64,000 nucleotides of DNA. It comes from Phlyctochytrium arcticum (lineage: Eukaryota > Chytridiomycota > Chytridiomycetes > Chytridiales > Chytridiaceae). The notes beneath the pieces were generated by a model. It was not told the origin of the DNA, did not search any database, and saw only the letters and a program-made list of their open reading frames with translations. Made by a program: the position numbers and the translations under genes. The stretch lies in contig JAHLKI010000021.1 in assembly GCA_025602905.1 (NCBI GenBank), positions 248,001 through 312,000 on the forward strand, read 5' to 3'. Below, in pieces: positions 45,399 through 57,139 of this stretch; position 1 is the stretch's first letter, and every line of letters begins with the position of its first letter.

Positions 45399-46341
45399 CA
45401 AAAATTCCCGCAACTTACAAACATCTATTGAAGCAGAGGACTCTGGCCCCAATTGTGTGAAAATGTACTGTGTGCGGCCACACGTACACAAAACCAAGAT
45501 GCCATTGACCATCATCATCCGAACAACAACGAGCGACGGAGCAAGTAGTAGCAGAAATACGTGCCACTGGCCGCGGATTCGACCCAGACACAAGCGGTGC
45601 CCTTCATGCCATTCAACTCACTCGAAGCCTGCAGACGGATCAAGAGCATTCATATACCCACTGCGCGTCCTGCGGAAAAAAAAAACAAAAAAAAAACAAC
45701 AACATCGAATGCCGCTATGGGTTCCCCTCGAAAAACGCCCGTGTCACGTATTGCAACATGGACGCCAGAATGCTGATGGTGGGGTGGTGGTTGCTCACGC
45801 TATCATGTACACGACAAAAGTATGCCACCAAAGCGCCAAACAACCAGTACGCAATTGACCTAGCTTATTGCCCGGAAGACATTGAACCAAGAAGGGGGCA
45901 AGAGTTGAGTGACGGAAAGAAAGGCATTCCAGAGATTGACATGCGGTGAGCGGAGTGATGGAAGTTGGGGGCGCCGTTGGCGTGCCAGATACATATTGGG
46001 AGAAAAAAAGCAGCCTACTTCAGCCACGACTTTTGTTGCTCTTGATGCTCGCGCAAGGACTGCAAACGCTCGGAAAAAAAACCCGTCGGCTGGAATGGTG
46101 GGGATGACCCTGAATTAGGGGATTACCTGGTTGAATGCAGGAGGAATTGGAGGGACGACAAAACCCAAGATTCCATCTCAAAGACATGTTTGATGCCAAA
46201 AAACAATGTTTGAATGATAGCCTGTAGGATTATGACTCTCAACCGTCATCTATATGATGTAACCTATATGCCTCTAAAATATGAAAATGCTGGCTTATGG
46301 TAGGTTACATGTATGCCAAAAAAATGGGTAGTCCCAATAGT
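45399..46341. other. Gene-poor region; no gene identified
   Basis: The longest frame (45382-45858, plus) starts inside the TFIIIA relic and has no domain. A purine/A-rich stretch is at 45678-45704. No gene is claimed. Confidence 0.4.
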
Positions 46342-46804
46342 TTAGAAAAGCGACATCAATGGGGCAATGGCCATCCCAACCAGATACGTCCAAATGGTTG
46401 ATCCACCACCTAATGCCCCATTCGTGGCCGGCGCTCCCGTTCCAGTAGGACTCGTAGTTCCAGTTGCAGTAGGACCTGCAGCAGCTTGTGTGACTGTACC
46501 CGTGGGAAGCGGAGTCGTGGACCCGTTGATGGCTGGAAGGGGTTGATCGACATTGCCGGCGGCCAGGATACAGATGGATTTGGAGGGCTGGCCTTGGAAT
46601 ATGGTTGTGCAGTCGGCCAGGCAAGATTGGGCTTTGGTTGATGGACATTCCTTGCATTCGTCATCACTAAAAAACAGGCGGTTAGAAAACGAGTATGTGG
46701 TCTGTTGTAAGTAAAGTGTTATGTCGGAGGAAGGTTGGCACGATTCTTTTCCCTCGACGATCGTGTTTGGCACTGTTTGAACTTTGCAGCGGCCATCTTG
46801 ACCG
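46342..46804 (-). CDS. Small Cys-containing protein with GPI-anchor-like C-terminus; N-terminus unresolved
   Basis: The frame from 46804 to the stop at 46342 encodes about 153 residues. It has six or more cysteines spaced as in a small extracellular domain (CKVQTVP, ESCQPSS, DDECKECPS, QSCLADCTTIF, SICILAAG). A Thr/Pro/Gly-rich linker follows, then a hydrophobic tail STIWTYLVGMAIAPLMSLF with no cytoplasmic residues, as in GPI-anchored proteins. No ATG precedes it in frame before a stop. The acceptor-like GCTCAG just upstream suggests a first exon with a signal peptide that I could not place. Probable cell-surface protein. Confidence 0.5.
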
Positions 46805-46992
46805 CTGAGCCCGTGCCACGGGTAAACCCGTCAGGAATCCGTAAACCGACCGATACCCGGAACGTTCACAACCAAAAAAATAAAAAAAAACTTGTACTCG
46901 ACAGTAACTCGAGTAGCGAAAGCGAGCTCCTTCGACGGACCTTCGTGTGGTCATGTTCTGAGTTTCCCACGAGCCTTTGAACAACAACGAGA

Positions 46993-47637
46993 ATGTTAAG
47001 CACGGACACAGCTCAGGATAGAATGTCGGACAGTTCCCAGATCTCAGACTCGGAATCAGACTACGACCCTTCAATCGAACGTCCTATTATCTGGGGCGTC
47101 TACAAACTATTCACCGGGACCATTGAAGACGAAGTCTCGAAAATTAGCGTCAATGTAGATTTTCATTCGTCGCTGATCGAAAGGTATCAAAAACGCCAGG
47201 GAGAGCCAATGTACGAAAACGTCAAGCGATTCTTCTCAGGGCTCCCCTTCTTGAAAGGAGGGGTGCATAAATATAGCGTTGAACGCAGAGAGCCAATTAC
47301 ACCCGGGGAAATCAGATATCGGCCAAAACCTGTGGACGACGATCAATGGGTGTTGCCGCCAAAAGTAGTGAAAGAAACATACTACTCTTATTCTTGTTAC
47401 CTACCTGCAGGTAAAGGGGAGATTATGGAGGAGCAGATGAACGTCCTTAAGCAGCAATTAGAAGAGGCCATAGGCCAGCAATGGGAAGTGTGGATCAGTC
47501 GCTCCTCACCAAGCTTGAGGAAGCTAGCGCGGGAAGCGTTGGAGGATCGGAACGTGCGGACCGAGGCCATATTATCCTTTGTAACGAATCATGGAGTGGA
47601 AAGGGCCAGGGAAGTGCTGGGGGCCTTCCAGCTGTAG
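46993..47637 (+). CDS. Hypothetical protein, 214 aa
   Basis: A single exon starting MLSTDTAQDRMSDSSQ; ATG 47023 is an alternative start. The first 30 residues are acidic and Ser-rich. The rest looks folded, with conserved-looking blocks PMYENVKRFFSGLPFL, DDDQWVLPPKVVKETYYSYS and a helical end. I do not recognise a family. A decayed copy of its middle part lies about 800 bases downstream, which supports its having been a real gene that was duplicated. Confidence 0.6.
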   Translation: MLSTDTAQDRMSDSSQISDSESDYDPSIERPIIWGVYKLFTGTIEDEVSKISVNVDFHSSLIERYQKRQGEPMYENVKRFFSGLPFLKGGVHKYSVERREPITPGEIRYRPKPVDDDQWVLPPKVVKETYYSYSCYLPAGKGEIMEEQMNVLKQQLEEAIGQQWEVWISRSSPSLRKLAREALEDRNVRTEAILSFVTNHGVERAREVLGAFQL

Positions 47638-47989
47638 TATACATGTGTACGTGCATTCCTGAAATTTCATCCACATTTTCACGTAGTTGCAATCAAAGTC
47701 TTGTCAAGACAATCGCGTGCGTTTTTGGCATGTATGCATGAGTTCTATCTTCCTCTTCACTACCGCTCTCGTCGCATGTATCGGCGTGAATCTATGCAGG
47801 TTGGCATTTGCGAATCTGCTCCCATTTCATCACGTACATTTTCTCTGTCTACACCCTCTACATACCGAAATACGAGATCTACATATTTTCGCACGAATGG
47901 GCAACTTCCCACGTATTTTCTAGAAAAGGCGACATGAGATTCTCAGCGTCTGCATCGGATCGACTCTCCAGATAGTGTGCCCCGCATCA

Positions 47990-48290
47990 ATCGTCGTTAA
48001 TGTAGGGTTCAACTCCAGGGCTTCCAATCTAGTGAAACGGTATACCAGAGCCGATGTATTTCAATGTCAAGGAATTTTTCTCAGGATTCCCATTTTTGGA
48101 AGGGGGACAATGAACGTATCAAGTCGAAAACAGAGGACCACGCTTTCTCGAAAGAAAAGAAAACTTGTACGACGATCAATGGGTGCTCCCATCAGCGGTA
48201 GAGACCGATATAGTCATACTTTCGCTTGCCGTTATCTTGGAAGGTAGCGAAGACATTATCTAGAAACAGATCGAATTCTTGAACGATCAA
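47990..48290 (+). pseudogene. Decayed tandem copy of the 214-aa gene
   Basis: Blocks in order match the gene at 46993: GTTAATGTAGGGTTCAACTC (gene: GTCAATGTAGATTTTCATTC), then a counterpart of AATGTACGAAAACGTCAAGC, TTCTCAGGATTCCCATTTTT (gene: TTCTCAGGGCTCCCCTTCTT), then GACGATCAATGGGTGCTCCC (gene: GACGATCAATGGGTGTTGCC). Stops and indels interrupt every frame. The copy ends near 48290 where the truncated retroelement begins. Confidence 0.7.
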
Positions 48291-48300
48291 GTACATGAAG

Positions 48301-50145
48301 TCAAAATGACCTGCACTGTGACAGGCCGAACATTATCGTTCCCACTCTCCAATAACGGCCATAGGCATGTAGGATGAATCGATTTTGTTCTCGTCGGTGC
48401 AGCGGAATCAGAATAAACGCGTCCGCCATATCCGTTCCAGTCACCAACCTGTTGCGTGCCATAAAGGCCTTGGTGGACTCCATGGTTTCCATTTTGAAAT
48501 GAAACTTCTCCATCTGAGCGTTCAGACCGCGATAATCCCCGATCTGCCTCCACTTGTCCCTCGACTCCTGGTAGCTCATGAATGTTGGCGAAACTATGCA
48601 GTGGTACGGCGGCCACCCATTGATGAATTCATTCGTGCATTCCTCGATGGCTCCTTTGTCGACAAATTCTTGCATTTTTCCGAAGAGGATCGTCTTCTCC
48701 TTTTCCGACTGCACAATTGTCCTCATTCCTTTCGGGTCTTGTCTTGGGGACCCTGTCCACTTGCATTTGTATCCGTTCTGAACAATGTCTACCACCAATT
48801 GGTTCGCCTGGACCGTTTCCCGATTTTTGGCGAGGTGCTGTAGTCGGCCGCCAGGTCGTATTTCTTTCCGGGACTGAGGGAAGAGCTTCTCGTACCAAAA
48901 TTCCCGCTCTTCCTTCTCTTTCGTCTCTATCTCTCTCAAACTTTCCATCAGCCATTCGATGTCTCCCCCCCCCTCCTTCCACCAGTCCGGGTTCGGCGGG
49001 CCTGTTTTGGTTCTGGGTTCCTCTAAAGCTTGTGACGGTGGCAGCGCGCACCACCCCTGCTCCAAGTTTGGCTTCGATACCCATCTTTCCCACGTCTTGG
49101 ACCACTGTTCTATCTGCGCGTGGGAGTTCCTTAGGCCCGGCACCGGCTGCTCTATTGCTGGGGGTTGTCTGGGGTGTGTTCGATTGGTCTCGTCCGCGTC
49201 CCCGTGGGAACTTCTGGCCCCTGCCGCCGGTGGCCTGTTGTGGTACTGGCTCAGTCAGCCCTCCTGAAATCGGCCTCGAGTCCCTCGTTGGGAGCTCCAT
49301 CCCCCCCAGCTGGCTCAGCCTCTGCCAGCGGGGCTGGGAAAAACCTTCTTTTTGAGCGTATCTGCCTTGCGCAAGGGTTCAAGAATTTCCCGTGCCTTGT
49401 CTACATTCTCGCCGAATACTGAGTTCTCCGCATTTGCACCCAGGATGAATGACTTCTCTATAATCGCCCCAACCCCTTTCAGCATAGATTGCTGAATCTC
49501 TCGGTCTGTGGTGGCCACATTGTGCGCAGCAAGCAGAAAGGTGTTCTTCAGTACCTCGTGGAGCTGCCTTGACCAGATCGCGTTCTTGGGCGGTTTTAGC
49601 TTCGATGGCGTTGTTGCATAGTGTCTCCGCCGTTGCCAAGCGTTTGATGTCACCGAAGTATCGTTTCATCGCTTCATGGCGATTATATCGGATTATGCGT
49701 GCGGTCTGAGCTTGAGTCTCGGTTGCCTGCAGAGCGTCCATTATGTACTTCTCGGCGAGATCCGTCGTTTGGCCTGAGAAAGGCAAGGATCGAATATGTT
49801 CAGGGAAGGGATTTGAGAGACGTAGCTTCTTCTCTCCTTCGGTGGTCAACTTGACATCCAATATACCCTGCTTGACCAGGTCCGTCATTCATTTGCTGGG
49901 ATTAACTTAGAATGAGTAGACAGTTTTGGCAACACGTCATCTTCCTCTTCACTCTGGTGGCCCTCTGATCTTTCATCCTCGCGGCCCTCACCCATTTCGC
50001 TACCATGACCCTCGCTGATCTGGTCCTCCAATCGAGGCTTCTTAAATGGTCTCTCATAGTTTGGTAGGGGTGGTCTCAACTTGTAACGAACATTTGTCGT
50101 CTCCTCATTTTTCAGCCAGTCATCCGGCTGCGCACGGATTTTCAC
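48301..50145 (-). mobile_element. Truncated, frameshifted DIRS-like retroelement (gag-like plus start of reverse transcriptase)
   Basis: On the minus strand an acidic gag-like frame (50145-49885) is followed by MTDLVKQGILDVKLTTEGEK and RYNRHEAMKRYFGDIKRL at 49888-49560. It continues after a frameshift as LLAAHNVATTDREIQQSML to about 49315. A Gly/Arg-rich stretch leads, after another shift, into the start of a reverse transcriptase: DKGAIEECTNEFINGWPPY, KWRQIGDYRGLNAQM, FHFKMETMES, DMADAFILIPLHRR and IMFGLSQC. The FKME motif and gag layout are typical of DIRS-type elements. The palm YxDD box, RNase H, methylase and tyrosine recombinase are absent. Related sequence may extend to about 51180. 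Confidence 0.75.
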
Positions 50146-51247
50146 AGGCTCTACTGCGTTCGGAGATAGGCACGATCACCTTCGGCTTTTTCCCCGATAA
50201 CATTTTGATTCAGATCCGGTCGGGCGCTCGTTCTCTCTCACAGAACTCTCTATAATGTATGGGCACATGTGAGCTAGTGTTCTTTGACAATCTGCTACAT
50301 CTCCGCAACGGCATGTACAAATTCTGGACAGTATGCAGGACCAGCTTTTCATTAAGCCCAGACTGTATCCGTTTTGCATTTAGATCACCCTCAGATCTCT
50401 CTGTTTTATGCTTCTCCCATTGCGACCGGAAGGGTCCACACATGAGAAAGCTCGGCACCCTCGGACGCTCCCGTTTCCTCGCGGATCCCGGCGAGGCCCA
50501 AAGGAGAAGGGGAACCCCGCTACTGCGGTAATTGGGTAGACACTGCTTCCCGTATTCCCCTCCTGCTTCTGGCTAAATGTGGGTGAAGACCCATTGCCGG
50601 AATTTCGGGGTGATACTTCAAGAGTGTAGAAACGTTTTCGAATTAGCCTTAAAAGCTTTATCAAGCGATGCGAGCCATCGTTTCCTCTTTTCCTGGTCGT
50701 TGGAGCTCAACTTCTCGCCGGGTATGGACACGATGCGTTCCTTAAAAGCATGTAACTCCTCACACCATAAATTCCATGTACCTTGTATTCTGGTTACGGA
50801 AAACGAGCTCAGAGTTGGGACGGTGTACTTCTCCAACAGCGACGAATGCGTCTCTTCTGTCATGTTGCTCGCTCTTTGGCCGATCTTGTTGGTTGACAAG
50901 TTGGGCAGGCGAACGCGCGTCGTGCATTCACTCTCTGTCAGAGTCGCTCATTTGTCCTTTCTGGATATAAATTACCCCCTGCACGTGATGGCCGAGAAAT
51001 CCGGCGCTGGCCAAAAACGCGCCCCCAATTAGAGCCTCTCACCACCCTGTCGAACAGAGGTCCTGACAGAGGTCGTAGATACGGGATAGGCAGTTTGCAT
51101 ACACATCCCTGGACGGCCTGGCCTTCCATCTCCGGCATCTGATACTTGCAACGTTTTGGCGTTGAACTGGTCCTGGGCCAAAACACATACTGTACACATA
51201 TTACTAATGAATCGAAATCACTATATATACACCGAATTCCACATCCT

Positions 51248-51956
51248 CTACTTCTCCTCCACCTTCCGTGCCCGCCTCAACTTCACATCATAATTATACA
51301 CGCGGGCCGTGTTTACTTCCATCGTCGTAATCTGATCCCTCAAAAACTCCAAATCCTCTCCGACCTGCTCCAAACTGAGCTTGGCACTGGTTAGCTTACT
51401 GTCGAGTAACGTTTGGGCTTCGGCGGTCGGGTACTCGAGCATGACGTTGGCACCGAGCCAGAGGTAGACTACGCGAGTTTCGGACGGGTTGATAGTGGAT
51501 TTGGCAAAGAGGGTGTCATTGAGCTCGTAATGGGTTTCAAGGGGCGTGGATGAGTCCTTTTTTAGATGAGTAAGTGTGTTGGAGGATGAGGAATGGAATG
51601 TAAATGGGTTTTACCTGGTTGGAAACAAGGAAATTTACCATATCCAGCGTCTTTTTGATTTCGGGGATCTTGGTCTCCAAACTCTTTTTACGTTGCAAAA
51701 GATGAACTTCCATATACTTGTATTTTCTATATCCCAATCATCAGCCTACGCCCCCTCTGTTCTCTCTATCAGAACTCACGCAATCATCTCCTGGAACTTC
51801 TTCAACGTCGCTTCAACTTCACCCGCGGCCGTAAACTCCTCGACTTTGTCCTAAGAGAATGTGTGTGTGAGCAAGTGGGAAGGGGAGATGAAGAATGAGA
51901 CATACGACGAAGGGCGCTTTGGGAATTCCTCGGGGATTGGATTCGATGGCTGTCAT
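51248..51956 (-). CDS. PAC10: Prefoldin subunit 3
   Basis: Exons 51956-51906, 51850-51780, 51726-51615 and 51556-51248 give 180 residues. The sequence runs MTAIESNPRGIPKAPF, then DKVEEFTAAGEVEATLKKFQ, KYKYMEVHLLQRKKSLETKI, and after a beta-hairpin region (LWLGANVMLEYPTAEAQTLL) the second coil LEQVGEDLEFLRDQITTMEV with VNTARVYNYDV. This is the alpha-type prefoldin fold with two coils around a beta domain. The hexameric prefoldin complex passes nascent actin and tubulin to the CCT chaperonin. Length is normal for the family (about 185-200). Confidence 0.93.
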
Positions 51957-52122
51957 TGTATTAAGGTCGGGTTTGTGTTGGGGTGTATGGATCTTGTCGA
52001 TGTGTGATCTTGTTTTGAGATTTTGTGCTGGACTCCCCAGTGGACTCCGCGAAACAACGGCTTCGAACCACCTTTTTGACAAAAGCGCGTGTGCACCGCT
52101 GTATCAACTGTCAACACAAACG

Positions 52123-53439
52123 ATGAAACAAATGAGCTTACTCTTAATCTCAATACTCATCCTCCTTGGTGGAGGAGCCCAGGCATCCTCATCCATCCAA
52201 ACCGTCCTCAAACCTTTCACGTCATGTCCCCCCCTTGCACGCCGGGATCCACCCCAGTCCATACATGATCTGCGGGTACTCCCATCCGCCCTCTTATACA
52301 CCTGGAAGGTTCTAACCTCCCCCATAGGCGGACCACATTACAGTCATCGCATCACTGGGGGACAGCATCACAGCCGGATTCGCCGCCAAAGCCCAGTCCA
52401 GCTGGCCGCCCACAATGTATTCTACTCTCGAGGACCGTGGAGTGTCGTTTATTTCGGGCGGGGATGAAGGTGCGACAACACTTGCCCGATATTTTGGGAT
52501 GTATGGAGATGTAAAGGGGATGAGTTTTGGGAGTCATTTGCCTGAGATTTGGTATGTGTGTGATTTCGACTATACATGAGAATGGGGTTTTGATGAGGGT
52601 GTAGCTATGGCCCCGCGTGTTTACCCTTCCAGTACCGCCCTCAAGACCACCTGAATGCAGCACAAAGCGGAGCCTTTTGGAGTAACATTCAATACGAACT
52701 CTCATACCTCATCACCCGGATGAAAACCGACCCGTCCATCGACTACGAGCGTGACTTCAAGGTAAACACCCTTTACATCCCCCTTCTCACTCATTTTTTA
52801 TAGTGACGGTCGTTAGCTCATCAACGTATTCATGGGAAACAACGACGCATGTCTCAAATGCCTGACTCCGGGGATAAAAGTATACTATATGTCACTCCTT
52901 ACACATCTCCTAACCGAGATTCGAGCATCGGTCCCCAACGTGGTTGTCAACCTGATGATGGGGTTCAATGTCTCGCAAGTCTACGATGCGACAGTGGATG
53001 AACCGTATTGTGACAGGTTGAGAAAGTTTGGGCGGCCGTTTGTTTGGTAATGGAATTGAAGAATGTATGGTGGGTGCACAAAAACCTGACTGCTTTGATT
53101 AGTGCATGCGCTTTTCAGTCTCCTGAGACGCGAACGGCCATGGACGAGTTAACCCAGACCGTCAACTCCCTTCTCACAAAGGTCGCCATGGACTTCAATT
53201 CACCCCAAAACCCAACGTTCAAGGTGATTGTCGACCCTTTACTCCGAGACGTGCGGGTGCGGGATTGGGGATTGGACTACCTGAGCCGAGCCGACTGCTT
53301 TCATCCCGCTTTGGCCGCGCATGAGGTGATGGCCCAGGGAGTCTGGTATAATTTGTTTCGGGGGGACAAAATATCGGGCGTCTCGCCTGCTGATCCTCTG
53401 CCTGACTGGTGCCCTACCGACCTGGATCGGATCAAATAA
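52123..53439 (+). CDS. Secreted or membrane GDSL-type phospholipase B-like lipase
   Basis: Exons 52123-52275, 52328-52551, 52605-52761, 52817-53046 and 53103-53439 give 366 residues. An N-terminal signal peptide is clear (LLLISILILLGGGAQA). Block I of the GDSL family is VIASLGDSITAG with nucleophile Ser64. MGNNDAC supplies the GxND oxyanion block. The last block DCFH gives catalytic Asp319 and His322 within SRADCFHPALAAHE. This matches phospholipase B1-like lipases, which remove acyl chains from phospholipids and lysophospholipids. Substrate is not determined by sequence. The first 35 bases of its leader are close to the divergent prefoldin start at 51956. Confidence 0.88.
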
Positions 53440-53674
53440 AAGCCTCATTGCCCAATTGATTCCGACGAAGCGGGAGTGGGGAGTAGACAACCTCGCTTTT
53501 TTTCACTCCACGGATGAGGTGGTGGCAACGTGAGTCTGGGTTAGTTTCTTTCTTGATCCGGGTCCTGGTTGATCGGATCAAGCACGGGTGGGATTTTGTA
53601 AATAGAGATTTTTGATGTGTATAATGTGTATAATGTTGCAGTATCAGAAAAAAATGCTTTTTTGGTTGTGCTTT

Positions 53675-54583
53675 CTACATTCTTCGTGCCCCCGTCCGGG
53701 ATCCAAGCCCAAACCATCCTTTCCGTTCCCCTTCCACTGGCGAAACAGGCGCCCGCTCATCCACAATCACAATCTGCTTGGTCCGACTCGAGCTCGCCAC
53801 GCCGGCCAGTCCAGGGGTATGATTGGGAACATCCACAAGGACGAGATGGTATTTCCATCCGTTGGGTGACGTGGGGTCTTCCATCATTTCGACATGGACG
53901 GTTCCCACGGATTTAGAGCCTTTGAGGAAGAACCGCAGGGCGAGGATCTTTTTGCCCGTTATGGGATCCGGAGTTGAATGATGGCTATATAAACCAAAGA
54001 GGTTTCCCGTTAGTTCGTACTTCAGGGTGCGCGGAAAAACAGATCTCTATAGTTACCTTAAACCTTTCCCTCTTGCCCCACCATCCGTGACTCCAACCAT
54101 AGGTATCCCCACCCACCGCTGCACCTCCTCATTATCCATGATACGTTCCAGGGCAGCCTCATAGACTTTCCAGGCCCCGCTCTGATCCGCCAATTCTTGG
54201 GATATAGAGTAGAAAGCCGTCCCGATGACGCCTAGCCCGATAATGACGATGGAGCCGTACCCCAGGTTCTGAAACCACTCGTAAACTGTCTATGATTTAG
54301 ACAATGCTTGTGTTTGATGTAGCTTTGTAGTCTTGTACTTACCTCTTTCCGTAATCTGGGGGTTTATCCATGGCTCCCGATACTCGTACTTGAATTTCTT
54401 TTTTGGGAGTTCTGCCTCTGGCTCAGATTTTGGGTGGTCGGAGGCTGGCGGTGGTATATTTGTCGTTGAGGCAGTTCGTGCGGGATATGACGGTGAAGAT
54501 CGTCGTATACTCATAGACCGGTTTGGGCAGAAAGATAGCCGGGATCGGGGCCGCAGCAAGGGTAATCGCAGAGATGGGAGCAT
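53675..54583 (-). CDS. TIM21: Tim21, subunit of the mitochondrial TIM23 presequence translocase
   Basis: Exons 54583-54343, 54285-54057 and 53984-53675 give 259 residues. The N-terminus MLPSLRLPLLRPRSRLSF is an Arg-rich mitochondrial presequence. A membrane helix follows at about 86-108 (NLGYGSIVIIGLGVIGTAFY). The intermembrane-space domain has LERIMDNEEVQRWVGIPMVG and RFFLKGSKSVGTVHVEMM, typical of Tim21. Tim21 links the TOM complex with TIM23 and delivers respiratory chain supercomplexes to the translocase. The acceptor ACAG at 54286-54289, three bases past a nearer TAG, is the one that keeps the conserved frame. Confidence 0.9.
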
Positions 54584-54796
54584 GATTATTTGAGCGTGGT
54601 TATAGTTGGGAGTTGGGTTGAAAGGATTGGTTGAATCTTTGTGGGAACTCTCCGAAGGATTTCAACTTTCAAGATTGGTCCTTTTCATTAAGCTCAACTT
54701 GGTCAAGAGTTCAGTCGAGTGTCATTCGAGGGCACTGTCATCAGAGCGCCAAAAAAACATTTTCGGGAAAAAACATTTCTGTGAGAATTCCCTACT

Positions 54797-56564
54797 ATGA
54801 CGGTCTTACTGTGGGAACCGCCTAGACCTGGTATACCCCCGGACTCCAACGACGCACTTTCAACTTGCTCTGGAGAGGCGGCAGTGGAGTGTTTGACGGA
54901 ACTGTCGAAGTGCCGGTATGGACGTGAAGGTAGCGACCCGGGTGCGAATTCGGCCTTTTTGGCAAAGTGGGAGAACAGCAAAGAGAGTTCGGCCCTCATT
55001 TCGGAAGCAGCCGTGGTCCATGTTAATCCTTTACATTCCACATGGACTGTACAAGACACGGTGGACAACTCGTACCCGAATAGTGAGCGTCAAGAAACAG
55101 ATCCAGTCAAGTATACCCCATCACGACCGTTCAAACGAAAAGAATCTACTTTAATAGACGAACCCCATGTCCAACAACCCCCATCTAAACGAACTCGACC
55201 TTCCATCTCCCCATCATCATCCCCCGATAAGAAGTTTGTGTGTGGGTTTAGAGACTGTGGAAAATCATTCAACAAATCATCCAAACTCACAAGGCACGAG
55301 GCTACGCATTCCGATGAGGTAAAATGTAATCTAGCCCTGTGTCAAGAATGGTATACTGATATATTTGCTGAACAGAGACCCTTCCCTTGCCCAGTTGACG
55401 GATGCGACAAGAGCTACTTGCGCTCCGAGCATTTATCCCGCCATGCACTCATCCACGCTCCAACCCCTCAATTACAAAGGCCGTTCCGATGTGAACATCC
55501 GGGCTGTGACTTCGGCTTTACCTCCAATTACCATCTCAATCGACACATGAAATTGCACACTACGCCTACACCCTATAAGGTACTTTTCATCTCGATATGT
55601 TAGCCTTTGACGACATCCCTTTTATTGACTCTTCCTCATGTAGTGTACATTTGGCGGCTGCACGGAATCCTTTGCAAAACATTCACGACTGCGGCATCAC
55701 ATGTGTGCTCATATGGGGACAAAACCATATCCCTGCGATTCCTGTACTAAAAGCTTTGATACTGCGCAGAAATTGAAGCAGCATCAGCGTGTGCATTCCA
55801 GTAAGTAGATAGAGAATCGGCGAGGCAGATCCGAGACATGATTACTTACATGACCCCAATTGCTAGCACTTCCCCTGTTTCAATGCGTGTCCTGTTCCCT
55901 GTCGTACACGAAATGGACTCAACTCCAGGCCCACATAAAGGAAAGTCATAAGCCGACCTGTTTTGTGTGTCAAAAGACATTTACGCGGCGGGATGTGTTG
56001 CGGGAACATCTCAAAATCCATGATGCCGAACGAGACGTTCTCCCTTGCGGGTGGGAGGGATGTGACAAGGCTTTTGCGAATGTGAGTTGTTGCTGTTGTT
56101 TCCTCATTTAGATCATTCGTTAACCAAATACACCACGATAGCCGAAAACACTAAAAGTGCATGTTCAAGCGTCGCACGAGAATATCAAACCCTTTGTGTG
56201 TGATTTTCCAGACTGTGACTCGGCGTTTGCGCATAAACATCTGCTAGTACGACATCGGCGACTCCACGAGCTACCCAAAAAGCCGCGAAAAAGACGATCC
56301 GATGCCATTGCACCACCCAGTTTACTGGAAATGCTTACGGGGTTCAATTATGCTGGCCCCGACACGGGAAGGACCATCCCGTGTACTGTGGAATGTTGCC
56401 CTTACAAGTTTCGGCGTCAGTATGACCTGTCACGACATTTGAGGAGTCAGCATGGGGATGGATGCACGGACGCAGATGTGGGCAAGTCGGGCCAATGTCC
56501 CGCCGTGCTGCATGAGTGTGTAGCGGATAGTGACGGCTCGCCTCGACCGAGCCGCCCCAAATAA
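54797..56564 (+). CDS. TFIIIA: Transcription factor IIIA, ten C2H2 fingers
   Basis: Exons 54797-55318, 55376-55579, 55644-55800, 55867-56081 and 56142-56564 give 506 residues. About 145 mostly disordered residues with a basic PFKRKE patch precede the fingers. Fingers begin at FVCGFRDCGKSF, FPCPVDGCDKSY, FRCEHPGCDFGF, YKCTFGGCTESF, YPCDSCTKSF, FQCVSCSLSY, TCFVCQKTF, LPCGWEGCDKAF and FVCDFPDCDSAF; a tenth, IPCTVECCPYKF, comes after a basic linker KKPRKRR. Nine close-set fingers plus a separated tenth fit fungal TFIIIA, which binds the internal control region of 5S rRNA genes for RNA polymerase III and binds 5S RNA. Its start is 213 bases from the divergent TIM21 start. Confidence 0.88.
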
Positions 56565-56825
56565 AATCTCTGTATTTCGTAAGGCCCGAACGCGTCTACC
56601 TCAGCACAAATTACAATACAAGCAAACAATATAGGGGATGGTGGGTGGGGGCAAAGAAAAATGCAGAAAGGGTTGTAAAGGCAAATGTCGCTAGATCTGA
56701 GAAAAAGGGCCAAGATCTGGCTTTCTCGCTCCAAGGTATTTTCTTCCTAAGGACTTCCTTCTATGCCCTCCTCTGTCCAGATCAAGTGCTAGGGCTCCCA
56801 TTGGCCCGGATAGAAACTAAGAACG

Positions 56826-56972
56826 ATGTTACCATTTCATCCCTACATGAATCGGTCGATCAGCATTATGAGACTGATGAGGAAGTCTCAGGAAGATGAA
56901 GCCGCGGCTGAAGAGTTTCAGAGGCTTGTCGATGACGCGATTGAGTTTTGGTCGGATGCCGAGTCGGAGTAG
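56826..56972 (+). CDS. Possible small acidic protein, 48 aa
   Basis: The frame starts MLPFHPYMNRSISIMRL and ends EEFQRLVDDAIEFWSDAESE. The amphipathic acidic end looks more like real protein than chance. It may instead be the last exon of a gene whose earlier exons (around 56640-56800) I could not join. No family is recognised. The rest of 56565-57139 shows nothing. Confidence 0.25.
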   Translation: MLPFHPYMNRSISIMRLMRKSQEDEAAAEEFQRLVDDAIEFWSDAESE

Positions 56973-57139
56973 GACATTATGGCACATCGTTTGTTTTACA
57001 ATAGCCGTTAGTGATTATTATCATTATTGTAATTAAATTAAGAATCGTTCAGAGTAAGCACAGGTACTGTACAACAAAATAGTAAATATATCAAACATCG
57101 AAGGATTGTCATTGTCCAATGAACTGTCCCGCCACGGTC

